A stretch of DNA of 64,000 nt from Acinetobacter sp. CFCC 10889. GTDB lineage: Bacteria; Pseudomonadota; Gammaproteobacteria; Pseudomonadales; Moraxellaceae. The stretch covers positions 1 through 64,000 of the forward strand of contig NZ_LQXQ01000015.1 in NCBI RefSeq assembly GCF_003268395.1. Reading direction: 5' to 3'. Under the pieces are notes generated by a model. It saw only the letters and a list, made by a program, of their open reading frames with translations, did not search any database and was not told the origin of the DNA. Shown here one piece after another: positions 8,750 through 19,090 of this stretch; the stretch's first letter is position 1; every line of letters starts with the position of its first letter. A program made the position numbers and the translations under genes.

Positions 8750-8785
8750 TTTATTTTCCTAAATGATTGAATGCTAAGTAAATGA

Positions 8786-8809
8786 AAGCCTAGTGCGATG
8801 ACTAGGCTT
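8786..8809 (-). other. Intercistronic hairpin between benC and benD
   Basis: AAGCCTAG and CTAGGCTT form a perfect 8-bp stem with an 8-base loop in the gap between benC and benD. No proper U-run follows (TTTCATTT), so full termination is unlikely. It may mark an mRNA end or dampen expression of the distal genes. Confidence 0.55.
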
Positions 8810-8818
8810 ATGAATACA

Positions 8819-9922
<1,104 letters not shown>

Positions 9923-9928
9923 TCAATA

Positions 9929-10429
9929 TCAGAGGTGATAAATATCAATAACTTGGTTGATATAATCATTTTTTAATACCACATATTTACTTAAAATTTG
10001 TGGTTGTTCACCTGAGAAATCAATCTCATAGCGTGACATGCCAAAGTAGCTATAACTGTTTTTGTAGCGGAAACTTAACGTGTTCCAGTTAAAACGTACT
10101 GTGACTTTGTCACCATCACGTTCTACGACTTCAACATTAGCAATGTTGTGTGCAGTACGTGTATCAGGCATGGTTGCAGATGAACGTTCGGTTTTGATAC
10201 GAAATACACGATCTTCTAAGCCTTGACGGTCAGGGTAGTAGATCAATGAGATTTCAGCTTGTGGGTCTTCAGTGAGTTTATCGTCATCATCCCAAGCAGG
10301 CATCCAAAATGATGCTGTAGGCGCATAACAATTTAACCAATCATCCCATTGTTCATCATCTAAAAAACGTGCTTCACGGTAGAGGAACTGGGCGATATTT
10401 TCTAAAGATGCTTTATCTTGTGCACTCAT
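9929..10429 (-). CDS. benB: Benzoate 1,2-dioxygenase small (beta) subunit
   Basis: This 166-residue protein fits the ring-hydroxylating dioxygenase beta-subunit fold. Typical features are [21 protein letters not shown], the [17 protein letters not shown] segment and a C-terminal [17 protein letters not shown]. It packs against BenA in an alpha3beta3 oxygenase and has a structural role. Its ATG overlaps the benA stop codon (ATGA), so the two subunits are translationally coupled. Confidence 0.96.
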   Translation of the reverse strand: MSAQDKASLENIAQFLYREARFLDDEQWDDWLNCYAPTASFWMPAWDDDDKLTEDPQAEISLIYYPDRQGLEDRVFRIKTERSSATMPDTRTAHNIANVEVVERDGDKVTVRFNWNTLSFRYKNSYSYFGMSRYEIDFSGEQPQILSKYVVLKNDYINQVIDIYHL

Positions 10430-11826
10430 GCTGTTTCTCCTTGTGCAGCCGTTTCTAATTCTGCAAGTTCTTTTTCAGCAGAAATTGCATGTTTCATGGT
10501 TTTGAGCCAATATTGATGTTGAGCAAGATATAAGCCTTCATCTTCAGTTTTGATACAGCTCAATGCAGGTTTTAAACCAATTTCATTTGCAGCAGCATCA
10601 GGACCTTGAATCCAATGTTTTGAACCACGGCACATGTCATTCCATTCAAGTTCGATACCTGCATAGCCTGCTTGGCATGCACGGAATTCTTCTAAGTCAT
10701 CAGGTGTTGCCATACCTGAAGCATTAAAGAAATCTTCGTACTGACGGATACGGCGAGCACGTGCTTCAGGTGCTTCACCTACAGGCGCAATACAATAAAT
10801 CGTCACTTCAGTTTTGTTGACAGAAATTGGACGTAACACACGGATTTGTGAACCAAATTGATCCATTAAGTAGACGTTTGGATAGAGACATAAGTTACGT
10901 GAACGTTCAATCATCCATTTTGACATTGGTGCGCCAAATTTTGCGGTATATTCTTCAGCCTTGACGAAATTTGGACGGTCTTCTGGGTTTGCCCATTGTG
11001 TCCAAAGTAGCATATGACCATGATCAAAACCGTATGAACCACCACCTTGTTTACCCCAAGAGCCTGCACTCATGGCACGAACATTATCCAGTTCTTGTTG
11101 CTTTTCTTTACGGTGTTGGGTTGTTGCCGCATAGTTCCAATGCACTGCAGACACGTGATAACCATCTGCACCATTTTCAGCAGTGAGTTTCCAGTTGCCT
11201 TCGTAGGTATAGGTTGAAGAACCTCGTAAAACTTCTAAACCTTGTTCAGACTGATCTACAATCATGTCAATGATTTTTGTGGTTTCACCTAAGAATTCTT
11301 CTAAAGATGGTACATCTGGGTTTAAGCTACCAAATAAGAAACCTTTATAGTTTTCAAAACGTGCAACTTTTTTCAGATCATGCGAACCTTCTTTGTTAAA
11401 GCAATCAGAATAACCTGCTTCACTTGGATCTTTGACTTTAAGTAATTTACCTGAGTTGTTAAATGTCCAGCCGTGGAAAGGGCAGGTATAAGTTGCTTTG
11501 TTGCCACGTTTATGACGGCAAAGTTGCGCACCACGATGTGAACAGGCATTAATCATGGCATTAAGTTCGCCATTACGATTACGTGCGATCAAAATCGGCT
11601 GACGACCAATATGTGTGGTGTAATAGTCGTTATTATTTTGAATTTGACTTTCATGAGCTAAATAGACCCAATTCCCTTCGAAAATATATTTCATTTCGAG
11701 GTCAAAAAGGGCTTGATCTGTAAATACTGAACGATGAAGTTTAAATTCACCTGTTTCAAAATCATCTACAAGTAATTCATCAATACGATCTAGGTGGCTA
11801 GTGTTAATCACTGGAATACGTGGCAT
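10426..11826 (-). CDS. benA: Benzoate 1,2-dioxygenase large (alpha) subunit
   Basis: This 466-residue protein has an N-terminal Rieske domain with ligands C95, H97, C115 and H118 (ACSHRG and CPFHGW), then the catalytic mononuclear iron domain with [14 protein letters not shown]. With BenB and BenC it adds O2 and two hydrogens to benzoate to give the 1,2-cis-diol. A longer start at 11862 is in frame, but the ATG at 11826 gives [16 protein letters not shown] and has GGAGAACGG just upstream. It is 113 bp after catA, with an AT-rich inverted repeat in the gap. Confidence 0.96.
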   Translation of the reverse strand: MPRIPVINTSHLDRIDELLVDDFETGEFKLHRSVFTDQALFDLEMKYIFEGNWVYLAHESQIQNNNDYYTTHIGRQPILIARNRNGELNAMINACSHRGAQLCRHKRGNKATYTCPFHGWTFNNSGKLLKVKDPSEAGYSDCFNKEGSHDLKKVARFENYKGFLFGSLNPDVPSLEEFLGETTKIIDMIVDQSEQGLEVLRGSSTYTYEGNWKLTAENGADGYHVSAVHWNYAATTQHRKEKQQELDNVRAMSAGSWGKQGGGSYGFDHGHMLLWTQWANPEDRPNFVKAEEYTAKFGAPMSKWMIERSRNLCLYPNVYLMDQFGSQIRVLRPISVNKTEVTIYCIAPVGEAPEARARRIRQYEDFFNASGMATPDDLEEFRACQAGYAGIELEWNDMCRGSKHWIQGPDAAANEIGLKPALSCIKTEDEGLYLAQHQYWLKTMKHAISAEKELAELETAAQGETA

Positions 11827-11863
11827 GTCCGTTCTCCGACTGTCCAAATGTGGGCAAGTCACC

Positions 11864-11896
11864 GAAATATCATTTTATTTTTTAAAATAATATTTC
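11864..11896 (-). other. AT-rich inverted repeat between catA and benA
   Basis: GAAATATCATTTT and AAAATAATATTTC are inverted repeats (12 of 13 matching) around a 7-base centre. It lies between the catA stop and the benA Shine-Dalgarno. The low G+C makes a strong terminator unlikely, and no clean U-run follows. It may be an RNA-processing site or an operator; no BenM-type ATAC-N7-GTAT is present within it. Confidence 0.5.
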
Positions 11897-11939
11897 AGTT
11901 CCAAAAGCATTTTAAAAATAAAAGGGTGTGGTATCGACC

Positions 11940-12860
11940 TTATGCAGAAGCGCGGCGGCGCTCAACTTCAGTCGAAGGTGCAGCAGCTTGTTCTTTCACA
12001 AGTTGTACATTAAATGTAATATGTTTAAAGGGTTTACCTACACCACGGCGTGAAATTTCAGCTTCATCAGTGACGTCTTCAGCGACTGCGACTAAGCCAT
12101 CACGGGTTGCGAATGCAAAGTCATCCCATAGGTATTGATCACCTTCGATATTAAATTGTGTGGTGAGTTTGCGATAACCTGGTGCAGAAACAAAATAATG
12201 CACATGTGAAGGACGATTACCATGACGACCTAATTTGTCCAGTACAAACTGCGTAGTCCCTTCAGGTGGGCAGCCATAGCCAACTGGCATGGTGGTTTGT
12301 GCGACATACTGACCATTGGCATCAGATAAAATTGTGCGACGTAAATTAAAATCAGACTGTGATTTATCAAAGAATGAATAATTGCCTAGACTGTTGGCAT
12401 GCCAAACTTCAACTTTTGCACCTTCGATAAGGTTGCCTGCGGTATCTGTCACTTGACCTTCGATAAATAAAGTATCAACCTTGTCAGATTCAGAGCCATC
12501 ATCCATGCGAGCAAAACCAACCGATTCTGGTGCACCTGCTACATATAATGGACCTTCGATGGTACGTGGTGTACCACCTGAAATACCTGCTTTGGCATCC
12601 GCTTCATCAGCACGTAAGTCCAAATAGTGTTCTAAACCTAAACCTGCTGCGAGAAGTCCCAACTCATTGGCTTTACCTGCGTCAGTAAAATATTCGAGAC
12701 CTTTCCAGATTTCAGTTGAAGACAAATCTAAGTCTTCAATCGCTTGGAATAAATCACTTAATAGACGAACGACCACTTGCTGTACACGAGCATCGACAAC
12801 ACCAGTGGCAGTGTCAACATTCATTTTTTTCACAAGTTCATTAATTTCTTGACGATTCAT
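11940..12860 (-). CDS. catA: Catechol 1,2-dioxygenase
   Basis: This 306-residue protein is an intradiol ring-cleavage enzyme. The N-terminal helical dimerisation/lipid-binding domain (about 1-100) precedes the catalytic beta-sandwich. Visible iron ligands are the tyrosines in the LGNYSFF and PGYRKLTTQ segments and the histidines of RPSHVHYF. It opens catechol to cis,cis-muconate using Fe(III). Here it is the first gene of the leftward benzoate unit, directly facing benM, instead of lying with catBC. That arrangement would put catA under direct BenM control together with benABCDE. Confidence 0.96.
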   Translation of the reverse strand: MNRQEINELVKKMNVDTATGVVDARVQQVVVRLLSDLFQAIEDLDLSSTEIWKGLEYFTDAGKANELGLLAAGLGLEHYLDLRADEADAKAGISGGTPRTIEGPLYVAGAPESVGFARMDDGSESDKVDTLFIEGQVTDTAGNLIEGAKVEVWHANSLGNYSFFDKSQSDFNLRRTILSDANGQYVAQTTMPVGYGCPPEGTTQFVLDKLGRHGNRPSHVHYFVSAPGYRKLTTQFNIEGDQYLWDDFAFATRDGLVAVAEDVTDEAEISRRGVGKPFKHITFNVQLVKEQAAAPSTEVERRRASA

Positions 12861-13022
12861 ACTAAGCTCCTAGAGTATGAGGTCATCCTGAGCGACAAGC
12901 ATTCCTTTTTGTAGCTGGCTGACAGGCTGGCCCAAATGTGATTGCAATTCCATTTAGATTTTTAGATCTGAAAAAATCAGTTTAAAAAAACTTCACTTTG
13001 TTGCTAATTTACTTCATGCTAT

Positions 13023-13090
13023 ATACCTTAAATGAATAAATTAGGTCTTGTCGAAGATCAATTATGTATTTTTTTATACTTTAAAGGTAT
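13023..13090. promoter_or_regulatory. BenM operator region in the benM-catA divergent promoter
   Basis: A perfect LysR/BenM-type site ATAC-N7-GTAT lies at 13076-13090, ending 8 bp before the benM start codon. A half-conserved second site (AGAT-N7-GTAT) is at 13055-13069, exactly 21 bp away centre to centre. A third partial match ATAC-N7-GAAT is at 13023-13037. The consensus and the 21-bp helical spacing match what is known of BenM/CatM recognition and activation subsites. The layout suggests BenM represses itself at the perfect site and activates catA-ben leftward from the weaker sites on binding benzoate or muconate. Confidence 0.75.
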
Positions 13091-13098
13091 TCGTTGTC

Positions 13099-14016
13099 AT
13101 GGAACTTAGACATCTACGTTATTTTGTTGCAGTGGTGGAAGAGCAAAGTTTCACCAAAGCTGCTGAAAAATTATTCATTGCACAGCCACCATTGAGTCGA
13201 CAGATTCAAAATTTGGAAAATGAGCTGGATGTTCAACTATTTATTAGAGGAAGTAGACCACTTAAAACCACAGAAGCAGGTCAATTTTTCTATCAACACG
13301 CCGTTAAACTTTTGTCTAATGCAGAGGAAGTTAAGTCGATGACCAAGCGTGTCGGTTTGGCTGATCGTACATTAAATATTGGTTTTGTTGGTTCATTATT
13401 GTTCGGCTTATTGTCCAATATTGTTTATTTATTCAAACAGCAAAATCGGGATATTAAAATTGAAATGGTCGAAATGACCACAACCGATCAAATAGAAGCA
13501 CTGAAAGAGGGGCGTATAGATGTCGGTTTTGGACGTTTACGCATTTCCGATTCTGCGGTAAAACGTGTGTTGCTGCGTGAAGAACCTTTAATGGTCGCTG
13601 TACATGCCAGTAGTCCTTTAGTTCGCCAATATAAAGATGGTATTTATTTGGCAGATTTACTCGATCAACATATTTTGCTGTATCCAAATCATCATAAACC
13701 TAACTTTTCGACTCAAGTACGGCATTTATTTTCAGAATATGGTTTAGACCTAAAAAATGTTCGTGAAGTACGAGAGTTGCAACTTGCACTAGGTTTTGTC
13801 GCTGCTGCTGAAGGGATCTCAATCGTACCGAGTAGTGCACAGAATATTCACTTATCACACTTACATTTTATCCCATTATTAGATGATGCTGCGGTCAGTC
13901 CTATTTTTATGGCAATGCGAAATATGGATGAAAATAGTGACATTCATTCACTTTTTGACTGTGTTTATCAGGTGTATGACCTTGAACATATTGGTTATGA
14001 ACGTAGGGTACTTTAG
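13099..14016 (+). CDS. benM: LysR-type transcriptional regulator BenM
   Basis: This 305-residue regulator has a winged helix at residues 1-60 (MELRHLRYFVAVVEE, FTKAAEKLFIAQPPLSRQI) and a LysR effector domain. R160 (KRVLLR) and Y293 (QVY) are present. In A. baylyi these are the residues that distinguish BenM, which also binds benzoate, from CatM (H160, F293). An upstream GTG at 13048 is in frame, but the ATG at 13099 gives the family N-terminus. It is divergent from catA and is expected to respond to cis,cis-muconate and benzoate in synergy. Its own start lies next to a perfect operator, which indicates autoregulation. Confidence 0.93.
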   Translation: MELRHLRYFVAVVEEQSFTKAAEKLFIAQPPLSRQIQNLENELDVQLFIRGSRPLKTTEAGQFFYQHAVKLLSNAEEVKSMTKRVGLADRTLNIGFVGSLLFGLLSNIVYLFKQQNRDIKIEMVEMTTTDQIEALKEGRIDVGFGRLRISDSAVKRVLLREEPLMVAVHASSPLVRQYKDGIYLADLLDQHILLYPNHHKPNFSTQVRHLFSEYGLDLKNVREVRELQLALGFVAAAEGISIVPSSAQNIHLSHLHFIPLLDDAAVSPIFMAMRNMDENSDIHSLFDCVYQVYDLEHIGYERRVL

Positions 14017-14559
14017 AAAAAACAATATGATCATGTGCAAATATTCAACAACCATGCATTTTTAGGCTCAGGGAAATGTCATGGATGTTGAATGATTGTG
14101 TATTTTTAGTACATATTAAATTTGAACCAGTATAATATTTCAGCATTGATGATCGACCTTGGTCGCATTTTATAATAAGACTAATGAGAAAAATGATTTA
14201 ATCATACTGATTTTTTAAATTATCCACATTAAATAAAAATATTATTAAATAAAAATTAAGCATCATAAATTAAGAATAAAGTTGCCTTAAAATGTCAATT
14301 TAGATGAAAGATAGTATTTAAATTATCTTTATTTGATTTTTTAATATGGAAAATAAAGGCATGAATTTGATTATTTATCCTAAAATAAAAATGATTGAAA
14401 AATAATTAATATCTTTGTAAATATTTGTTATTTAAAACATAAAATAAAAACCTACTTTTTAGGTATGGATTTATACGCAATCGGTTTTGGACATTAAAAA
14501 CACTTTAATTCATTGTTTGATAAATTTTCTACCGTTCACGCGCAGGAGGCGCAAAGTGT
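14017..14559 (+). promoter_or_regulatory. Non-coding region upstream of benK with tandem BenM-like sites
   Basis: This 543-bp AT-rich stretch has no convincing gene. Near its 3' end are CTAC-N7-GTAT at 14452-14466 and ATAC-N7-GTTT at 14473-14487. Each is one base from the BenM consensus and their centres are exactly 21 bp apart. A very good AGGAGG Shine-Dalgarno (14544-14549) precedes benK. The sites suggest BenM or CatM control of benK and benP. I see nothing else clear in the first 400 bp, which are poor in G+C and could hold UP elements or a small RNA that I cannot recognise. Confidence 0.6.
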
Positions 14560-15933
14560 ATGGCGAATCTAAATATAAATACAATTGTGGATGAAGCGAA
14601 GTTCACCCCATTTCATTGGAACGTATTAATTTGGTGTTTACTGATTATTATTTTTGATGGTTATGATTTGGTTATTTATGGCGTTGCATTACCATTATTA
14701 ATGCAAGAGTGGGGATTATCTGCGGTACAGGCAGGTATGCTCGCAAGTACGGCTTTATTTGGCATGATGTTCGGTGCAATGTGCTTTGGAACTTTGTCGG
14801 ATAAATTGGGTCGTAAAAAAACCATCATGATTTGCGTTGCAATTTTTAGTGGCTTCACTTTCCTTGGTGCATTTGCATCAAACCCGATTGAATTTGGTAT
14901 TTTACGTTTTCTGGCTGGTTTAGGTATCGGTGGTGTTATGCCAAACGTTGTGGCATTGATGACTGAATACGCACCGAAAAAAATCCGCAGTACTTTGGTT
15001 GCTGTGATGTTTAGTGGCTATGCCATTGGTGGTATGACTTCAGCATTGTTAGGTGCATGGTTAGTGACTGATTATGGTTGGAAAATCATGTTCTATATCG
15101 CCGTGATTCCATTTGTAGCTTTACCATTGATTTGGAAATTTTTACCTGAGTCTTTGATGTTCTTAACCAATAAAGGCAGAACAGACGAAGTCCGTGAAAA
15201 TGTGCAAAAAATTGCCCCAGAAAAAACCATTGCTGCTGATACTGTATTTGTCTTAAACGAAGCAACAGCAGGTGATGAAGCGCCATTACGTGCTTTATTC
15301 CAACAAGGGCGTACTTTTAGCACCTTGATGTTCTGGATAGCATTCTTTATGTGTTTACTGATGGTTTATGCATTGGGTAGTTGGCTACCAAAACTGATGA
15401 TTCAAGCAGGTTACTCGCTTGGTGCAAGTATGATTTTCCTTTTTGCTCTAAATATTGGTGGTATGGTGGGGGCGATTGGAGGTGGGGTATTGTCAGACCG
15501 CTTCCACTTAAAACCTGTCTTAACCATTATGTTTGCATTGGGTGCATTGGCATTAATTTTACTTGGCTTTAAGAGTCCACAAGCGGTTTTATATACCCTG
15601 ATTGCCATTGCTGGTGCTGCAACGATTGGTTCACAAATTTTACTTTATACTTTTGTGGCACAGTTCTATCCAGCGGCAGTTCGTTCTACAGGTATGGGCT
15701 GGGCATCAGGCATTGGACGAATCGGTGCAATTGTGGGTCCAGTCTTAACAGGCGCATTATTGACCTTACAATTACCACATCAAATGAACTTTTTAGCGAT
15801 CGCTATCCCGGGTGTAATCGCAGCATTGGCAATCTTCTTGGTGAATTTAAAAGCATCGACAGATCAGAGCAAAGATACAACATCACAAGCTTTGGTTAAA
15901 AATGAATCAGTAATTGAGTCATCTGTCAATTAA
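14560..15933 (+). CDS. benK: Aromatic acid/H+ symporter, MFS family (benzoate permease BenK)
   Basis: This 457-residue protein has 12 membrane segments. The AAHS-family signature DGYDLVIYGVALPLLM is in helix 1, the loop 2-3 motif GTLSDKLGRKK follows, and PESLMFL comes before the central loop. AAHS permeases such as BenK and PcaK carry benzoate or hydroxybenzoate with protons. The position beside benM and benP supports benzoate as substrate. The ATG has a near-perfect AGGAGG ribosome binding site 10 bases upstream, suggesting high expression. It shares the substrate with BenE. Confidence 0.92.
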   Translation: MANLNINTIVDEAKFTPFHWNVLIWCLLIIIFDGYDLVIYGVALPLLMQEWGLSAVQAGMLASTALFGMMFGAMCFGTLSDKLGRKKTIMICVAIFSGFTFLGAFASNPIEFGILRFLAGLGIGGVMPNVVALMTEYAPKKIRSTLVAVMFSGYAIGGMTSALLGAWLVTDYGWKIMFYIAVIPFVALPLIWKFLPESLMFLTNKGRTDEVRENVQKIAPEKTIAADTVFVLNEATAGDEAPLRALFQQGRTFSTLMFWIAFFMCLLMVYALGSWLPKLMIQAGYSLGASMIFLFALNIGGMVGAIGGGVLSDRFHLKPVLTIMFALGALALILLGFKSPQAVLYTLIAIAGAATIGSQILLYTFVAQFYPAAVRSTGMGWASGIGRIGAIVGPVLTGALLTLQLPHQMNFLAIAIPGVIAALAIFLVNLKASTDQSKDTTSQALVKNESVIESSVN

Positions 15934-16035
15934 ACTAAAGACATTTATTTATAAATTTCTTTATGCTTTTGAATCATATAAATTTATTCATGGCATCAAA
16001 GGATGATGCCATTATCATCAAGAAATGAGGTTTGG

Positions 16036-17337
16036 ATGAATACTCACAACAAAAATTTGAAAGTTAAAACGCTTTTATTGGCAATGGGTTTATGTAGTAC
16101 CACAATGCTGCAAGCAAAAGATGTGAATCCTGAAATTGCACAGTTACGTAATGAAATTAATGAATTACGTCAGTTGTTAAATCAGCAAACACAGCAGCAA
16201 CAGCAACAAGCGGTACAACTGCAAAACTATCAAGCTGAAAAAGTTCAACTTGCAAATAAAGATGATGCTGTTCAGCGCAACGGTTTAACCTTGACTAAAG
16301 GTGGCGCTGAAATGAGTTTCTACGGTAATGTGCGAGCAGATTTGCAGTATCAAATTGAAGGTGGTCCTGCAAGTCGAATCTATAACCAAATCAATGCTGT
16401 TGCATTGGATGGTGTGAGTGAAAATAGCGACAATTTAAAATCAACATTGGCAGCAACCCGTTTAGGTTTTGATTTTAAAACGCCAACAGCAGCGGGTGAT
16501 GTCGGTGGTAAAGTTGAAGTTGACTTTTTAGGCGGCTCATCATTAGATACTTTGCGTATTCGCCATGCATATTTAACCTATGGTAATTGGTTAGTGGGTC
16601 AAACATGGTCAAACTTTGCACCACCTGACTTTATGCCAGAATCAATTGATGCATTAGGTTTTGTCGGTGGAGCAGTAAAACGTACACCACAAGTACGCTA
16701 TACGCAAAAGTTAAATGCAGATACGAATTTTGTCTATGCACTAGAAGATTCTAAAGATGCAAGTTCTGATACGCGTTTACCTGCATTTACAGCACGAGCA
16801 AATCATAAATTTGCAGATAATTTTGCACTCAGTGCACGAGGTATGGTCACTGAAAAGCGTACCAAAGCCGATGAAGAAACTGCTTGGGGTGTGGGTGTGG
16901 GGGTGAAATATGACATTACACCAAAAACATCATTAAAGGCTGATTACTATCATGTGAATGGTGATAGTAGTTTTGTATCGTGGACGAACCAAGGTTTTGT
17001 GACAGATGCAAATAATCAAATTCTTGAAACCAATGAATTTGATTCTATTACAGTTGGTGTAACTCAACAATTCAATGAAAAGTTACGTGGTACTTTGGGT
17101 TATGGCTATATGAAAGCGGATGAAAATGACTTATATGTCAATGCGCTTGCAGACAAGACCAAAGCCAACAAAGACTTATGGCAAGCATGGGCAAACGTAT
17201 TTTATAGCCCAGTTAAACCACTTAGCTTTGGTGTAGAATATGTATTTGGTGAGCGTGAAGCATTTGGCGCTGCACCAAATGGCAGTAAAACAGGTGAAGA
17301 TAATCGTGTAAATGCGGTTGCAATTTATAATTTCTAA
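16036..17337 (+). CDS. benP: DcaP-like trimeric porin (BenP)
   Basis: This 433-residue outer-membrane protein has a signal peptide ending at LQAKD. A periplasmic coiled coil (IAQLRNEINELRQLL, then a Q-rich run) follows, and then a long beta-barrel region ending with VNAVAIYNF, whose terminal Phe is typical of outer-membrane barrels. The coiled coil before a barrel is characteristic of the Acinetobacter DcaP family of trimeric porins for negatively charged substrates. A 103-bp gap after benK and no intervening terminator suggest co-transcription. A longer start at 16003 is possible, but the ATG at 16036 with GAGG upstream is better placed. Confidence 0.88.
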   Translation: MNTHNKNLKVKTLLLAMGLCSTTMLQAKDVNPEIAQLRNEINELRQLLNQQTQQQQQQAVQLQNYQAEKVQLANKDDAVQRNGLTLTKGGAEMSFYGNVRADLQYQIEGGPASRIYNQINAVALDGVSENSDNLKSTLAATRLGFDFKTPTAAGDVGGKVEVDFLGGSSLDTLRIRHAYLTYGNWLVGQTWSNFAPPDFMPESIDALGFVGGAVKRTPQVRYTQKLNADTNFVYALEDSKDASSDTRLPAFTARANHKFADNFALSARGMVTEKRTKADEETAWGVGVGVKYDITPKTSLKADYYHVNGDSSFVSWTNQGFVTDANNQILETNEFDSITVGVTQQFNEKLRGTLGYGYMKADENDLYVNALADKTKANKDLWQAWANVFYSPVKPLSFGVEYVFGEREAFGAAPNGSKTGEDNRVNAVAIYNF

Positions 17338-17360
17338 TTTTTATAAATTGATCTAAATCT

Positions 17361-17400
17361 ATCCAATAAGCTAATTGTGATCTAGCTTATTGGATTTTTT
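17361..17400 (+). terminator. Intrinsic terminator after benP
   Basis: ATCCAATAAGCTA pairs perfectly with TAGCTTATTGGAT, with an 8-base loop, followed by a run of T. It ends the rightward benK-benP transcript. Confidence 0.9.
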
Positions 17401-17484
17401 ATTTTGAATAATCTTTAATTTTTTTAAAAAATTTTGAATAAAATTCAAGCATGTTTTGTATCAAAAGCTTTATGGGGAAGCATT

Positions 17485-18027
17485 ATGAAAGCATTGTTTT
17501 ATATTTTACTGTTTATACCCTTTATATGTTTTGCCCAACCTAATGAAGTTGTGGACCGACTAGAAATATTAAGTAAAACATTAAGCCAAGGAAATTATGA
17601 AAATCCAAATGATGCATTTTATCCACTAGAACTTCAATTTGTAAAAACGAATAAATTAAATGTACGAGATCATCCAGTAAATGGAAAAATTGTTGACCAG
17701 CTTAAAAAAGGAGATAAAGTCTTTATTTATGAGCGAAATAATTTATGGGATAGAATCTCACAAGAATTTGATGCTCCTAAATGGGTCTTATCAACTCATC
17801 TTTGTAAAGAATCAAATTGTTTTAAAGAAAAAGAAATTAAACAGTTGGTTGAGAAATCCAATGATCAAAAACCCATATATTCTTCTTATAAAGCCACACG
17901 TGAAAATTCAAAAATAGTGAATAATAGTAGGAGTGGAGCTTGTCCTTGTAGCGGTTCTTCTAATTGTGTGGGTCCAAGAGGAGGGCAATATTGTTATACT
18001 TCGGGTGGAAATAAGCGCTATCGTTAA
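17485..18027 (+). CDS. Secreted bacterial SH3-domain protein with Cys/Gly-rich tail
   Basis: This 180-residue protein has a signal peptide (MKALFYILLFIPFICFA). An SH3b domain covers about residues 45-105, with TNKLNVRDHPVNGKIVDQLKKGDKVFIY and WVLSTHLC. The basic, cysteine-rich C-terminus contains CPCSGSSNCVGPRGGQYCYTSGGNKRY, of a kind seen on several secreted and phage-associated proteins. It is probably periplasmic or cell-wall associated; ligand unknown. The start at 17485 has GGGGAAG before it and gives a proper signal peptide; an in-frame TTG-type start at 17434 would bury it. Confidence 0.7.
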   Translation: MKALFYILLFIPFICFAQPNEVVDRLEILSKTLSQGNYENPNDAFYPLELQFVKTNKLNVRDHPVNGKIVDQLKKGDKVFIYERNNLWDRISQEFDAPKWVLSTHLCKESNCFKEKEIKQLVEKSNDQKPIYSSYKATRENSKIVNNSRSGACPCSGSSNCVGPRGGQYCYTSGGNKRYR

Positions 18028-18082
18028 TTATTCGTAACGTACCTAAATCCTGACATCCATGTCATAGAATTCGTTCTGATTA

Positions 18083-18955
18083 TTAAGCATATTTTTTGGC
18101 AAAACTGACACAGAGCAAGACTGAAATACTGACCAAAAACATTACAAAACTAATCGACTCACCCAAAAAGAGCGCAGAGAATAAAAAACCAATAAAAGGC
18201 TGCAATAGTTGAATTTGTCCAATTTTAGCAATACCGCCTAAGGCTAAACCTTTATACCAAAAGAAAAAACCAATCAGCATACTAAAAGCAGACACATAAA
18301 CCAGACCTAATATTGCTGAAAGAGAAATATGGGATAAATCAGTCGGAAAATAATAAATACTGAATATTGCCATAAATGGAAAAGCCAGTAAAAGTGCCCA
18401 ACAAATCACTTGCCAACTGCCAAGTTTACGTGAGAGTTGACCACCTTCAGCATAGCCTAGACCACATAAAAGAATTGCAATGATCATATAAAAATCACCA
18501 TGATTTAACTGTAAATGTGGACGATCCAACAACATAAAACCGATGACAAAGCTACTTCCAAGTAAAGCAAAAAACCAGAATATTAAACTCGGTTTTTCAT
18601 GCGCACGTAAAACTGCAAAAATTGCTGTAGAAAGTGGTAATAAACCTACAAATACAATGGCACGTGCTGAAGTAATGCTTTGTAAAGCCAAAGCTGTAAA
18701 TAATGGAAAGCCAATCACGACCCCTAAAGCAACGATACTTAAAGATTTTATTTGTGCATAATTTGGAAATTTAAGTTTAAATTGATCATAAAATAGCAAA
18801 CAAAAGAATCCTAAAACCGCTGCAATTGCTGCTCGTGCAACCGTTAAAAATTCAGGGCTAAAACCTTGTACTGCAATACGTGTCGCAGGCAATGAGCCTG
18901 CAAAAATGATTACACCAATCAAGCCATTACACCACGCTAAATTTTGCTTATTCAT
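18083..18955 (-). CDS. EamA/DMT family transporter
   Basis: This 290-residue protein has ten hydrophobic segments in two homologous halves, the layout of EamA drug/metabolite transporters (GLIGVIIFAGSLPATRIAVQGFSPEFL at the start, GFFFWYKGLALGG in the second half). It is inner-membrane and probably exports a metabolite, perhaps an amino acid; the substrate is unknown. It is divergent from the MocR-type regulator at 19091 across 135 bp. Such pairs usually mean the regulator controls the transporter. Confidence 0.85.
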   Translation of the reverse strand: MNKQNLAWCNGLIGVIIFAGSLPATRIAVQGFSPEFLTVARAAIAAVLGFFCLLFYDQFKLKFPNYAQIKSLSIVALGVVIGFPLFTALALQSITSARAIVFVGLLPLSTAIFAVLRAHEKPSLIFWFFALLGSSFVIGFMLLDRPHLQLNHGDFYMIIAILLCGLGYAEGGQLSRKLGSWQVICWALLLAFPFMAIFSIYYFPTDLSHISLSAILGLVYVSAFSMLIGFFFWYKGLALGGIAKIGQIQLLQPFIGFLFSALFLGESISFVMFLVSISVLLCVSFAKKYA

Positions 18956-19090
18956 AAAAATTTTCGTTTAAAAATAAAGTTGATTTAAGCGTTTTAACGA
19001 CAGTGAGAACAGAAACAGTGTAATACAATAAAAAGAAACTGTTATGCTTATGTATACAGTACAATTTTTAAAATATTTGAGTTTTAAGCC

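Noticed and set aside
13883-14065. 60-codon frame overlapping the benM end
   Set aside because: Lies mostly within benM in another frame, with no ribosome binding site; a shadow frame.
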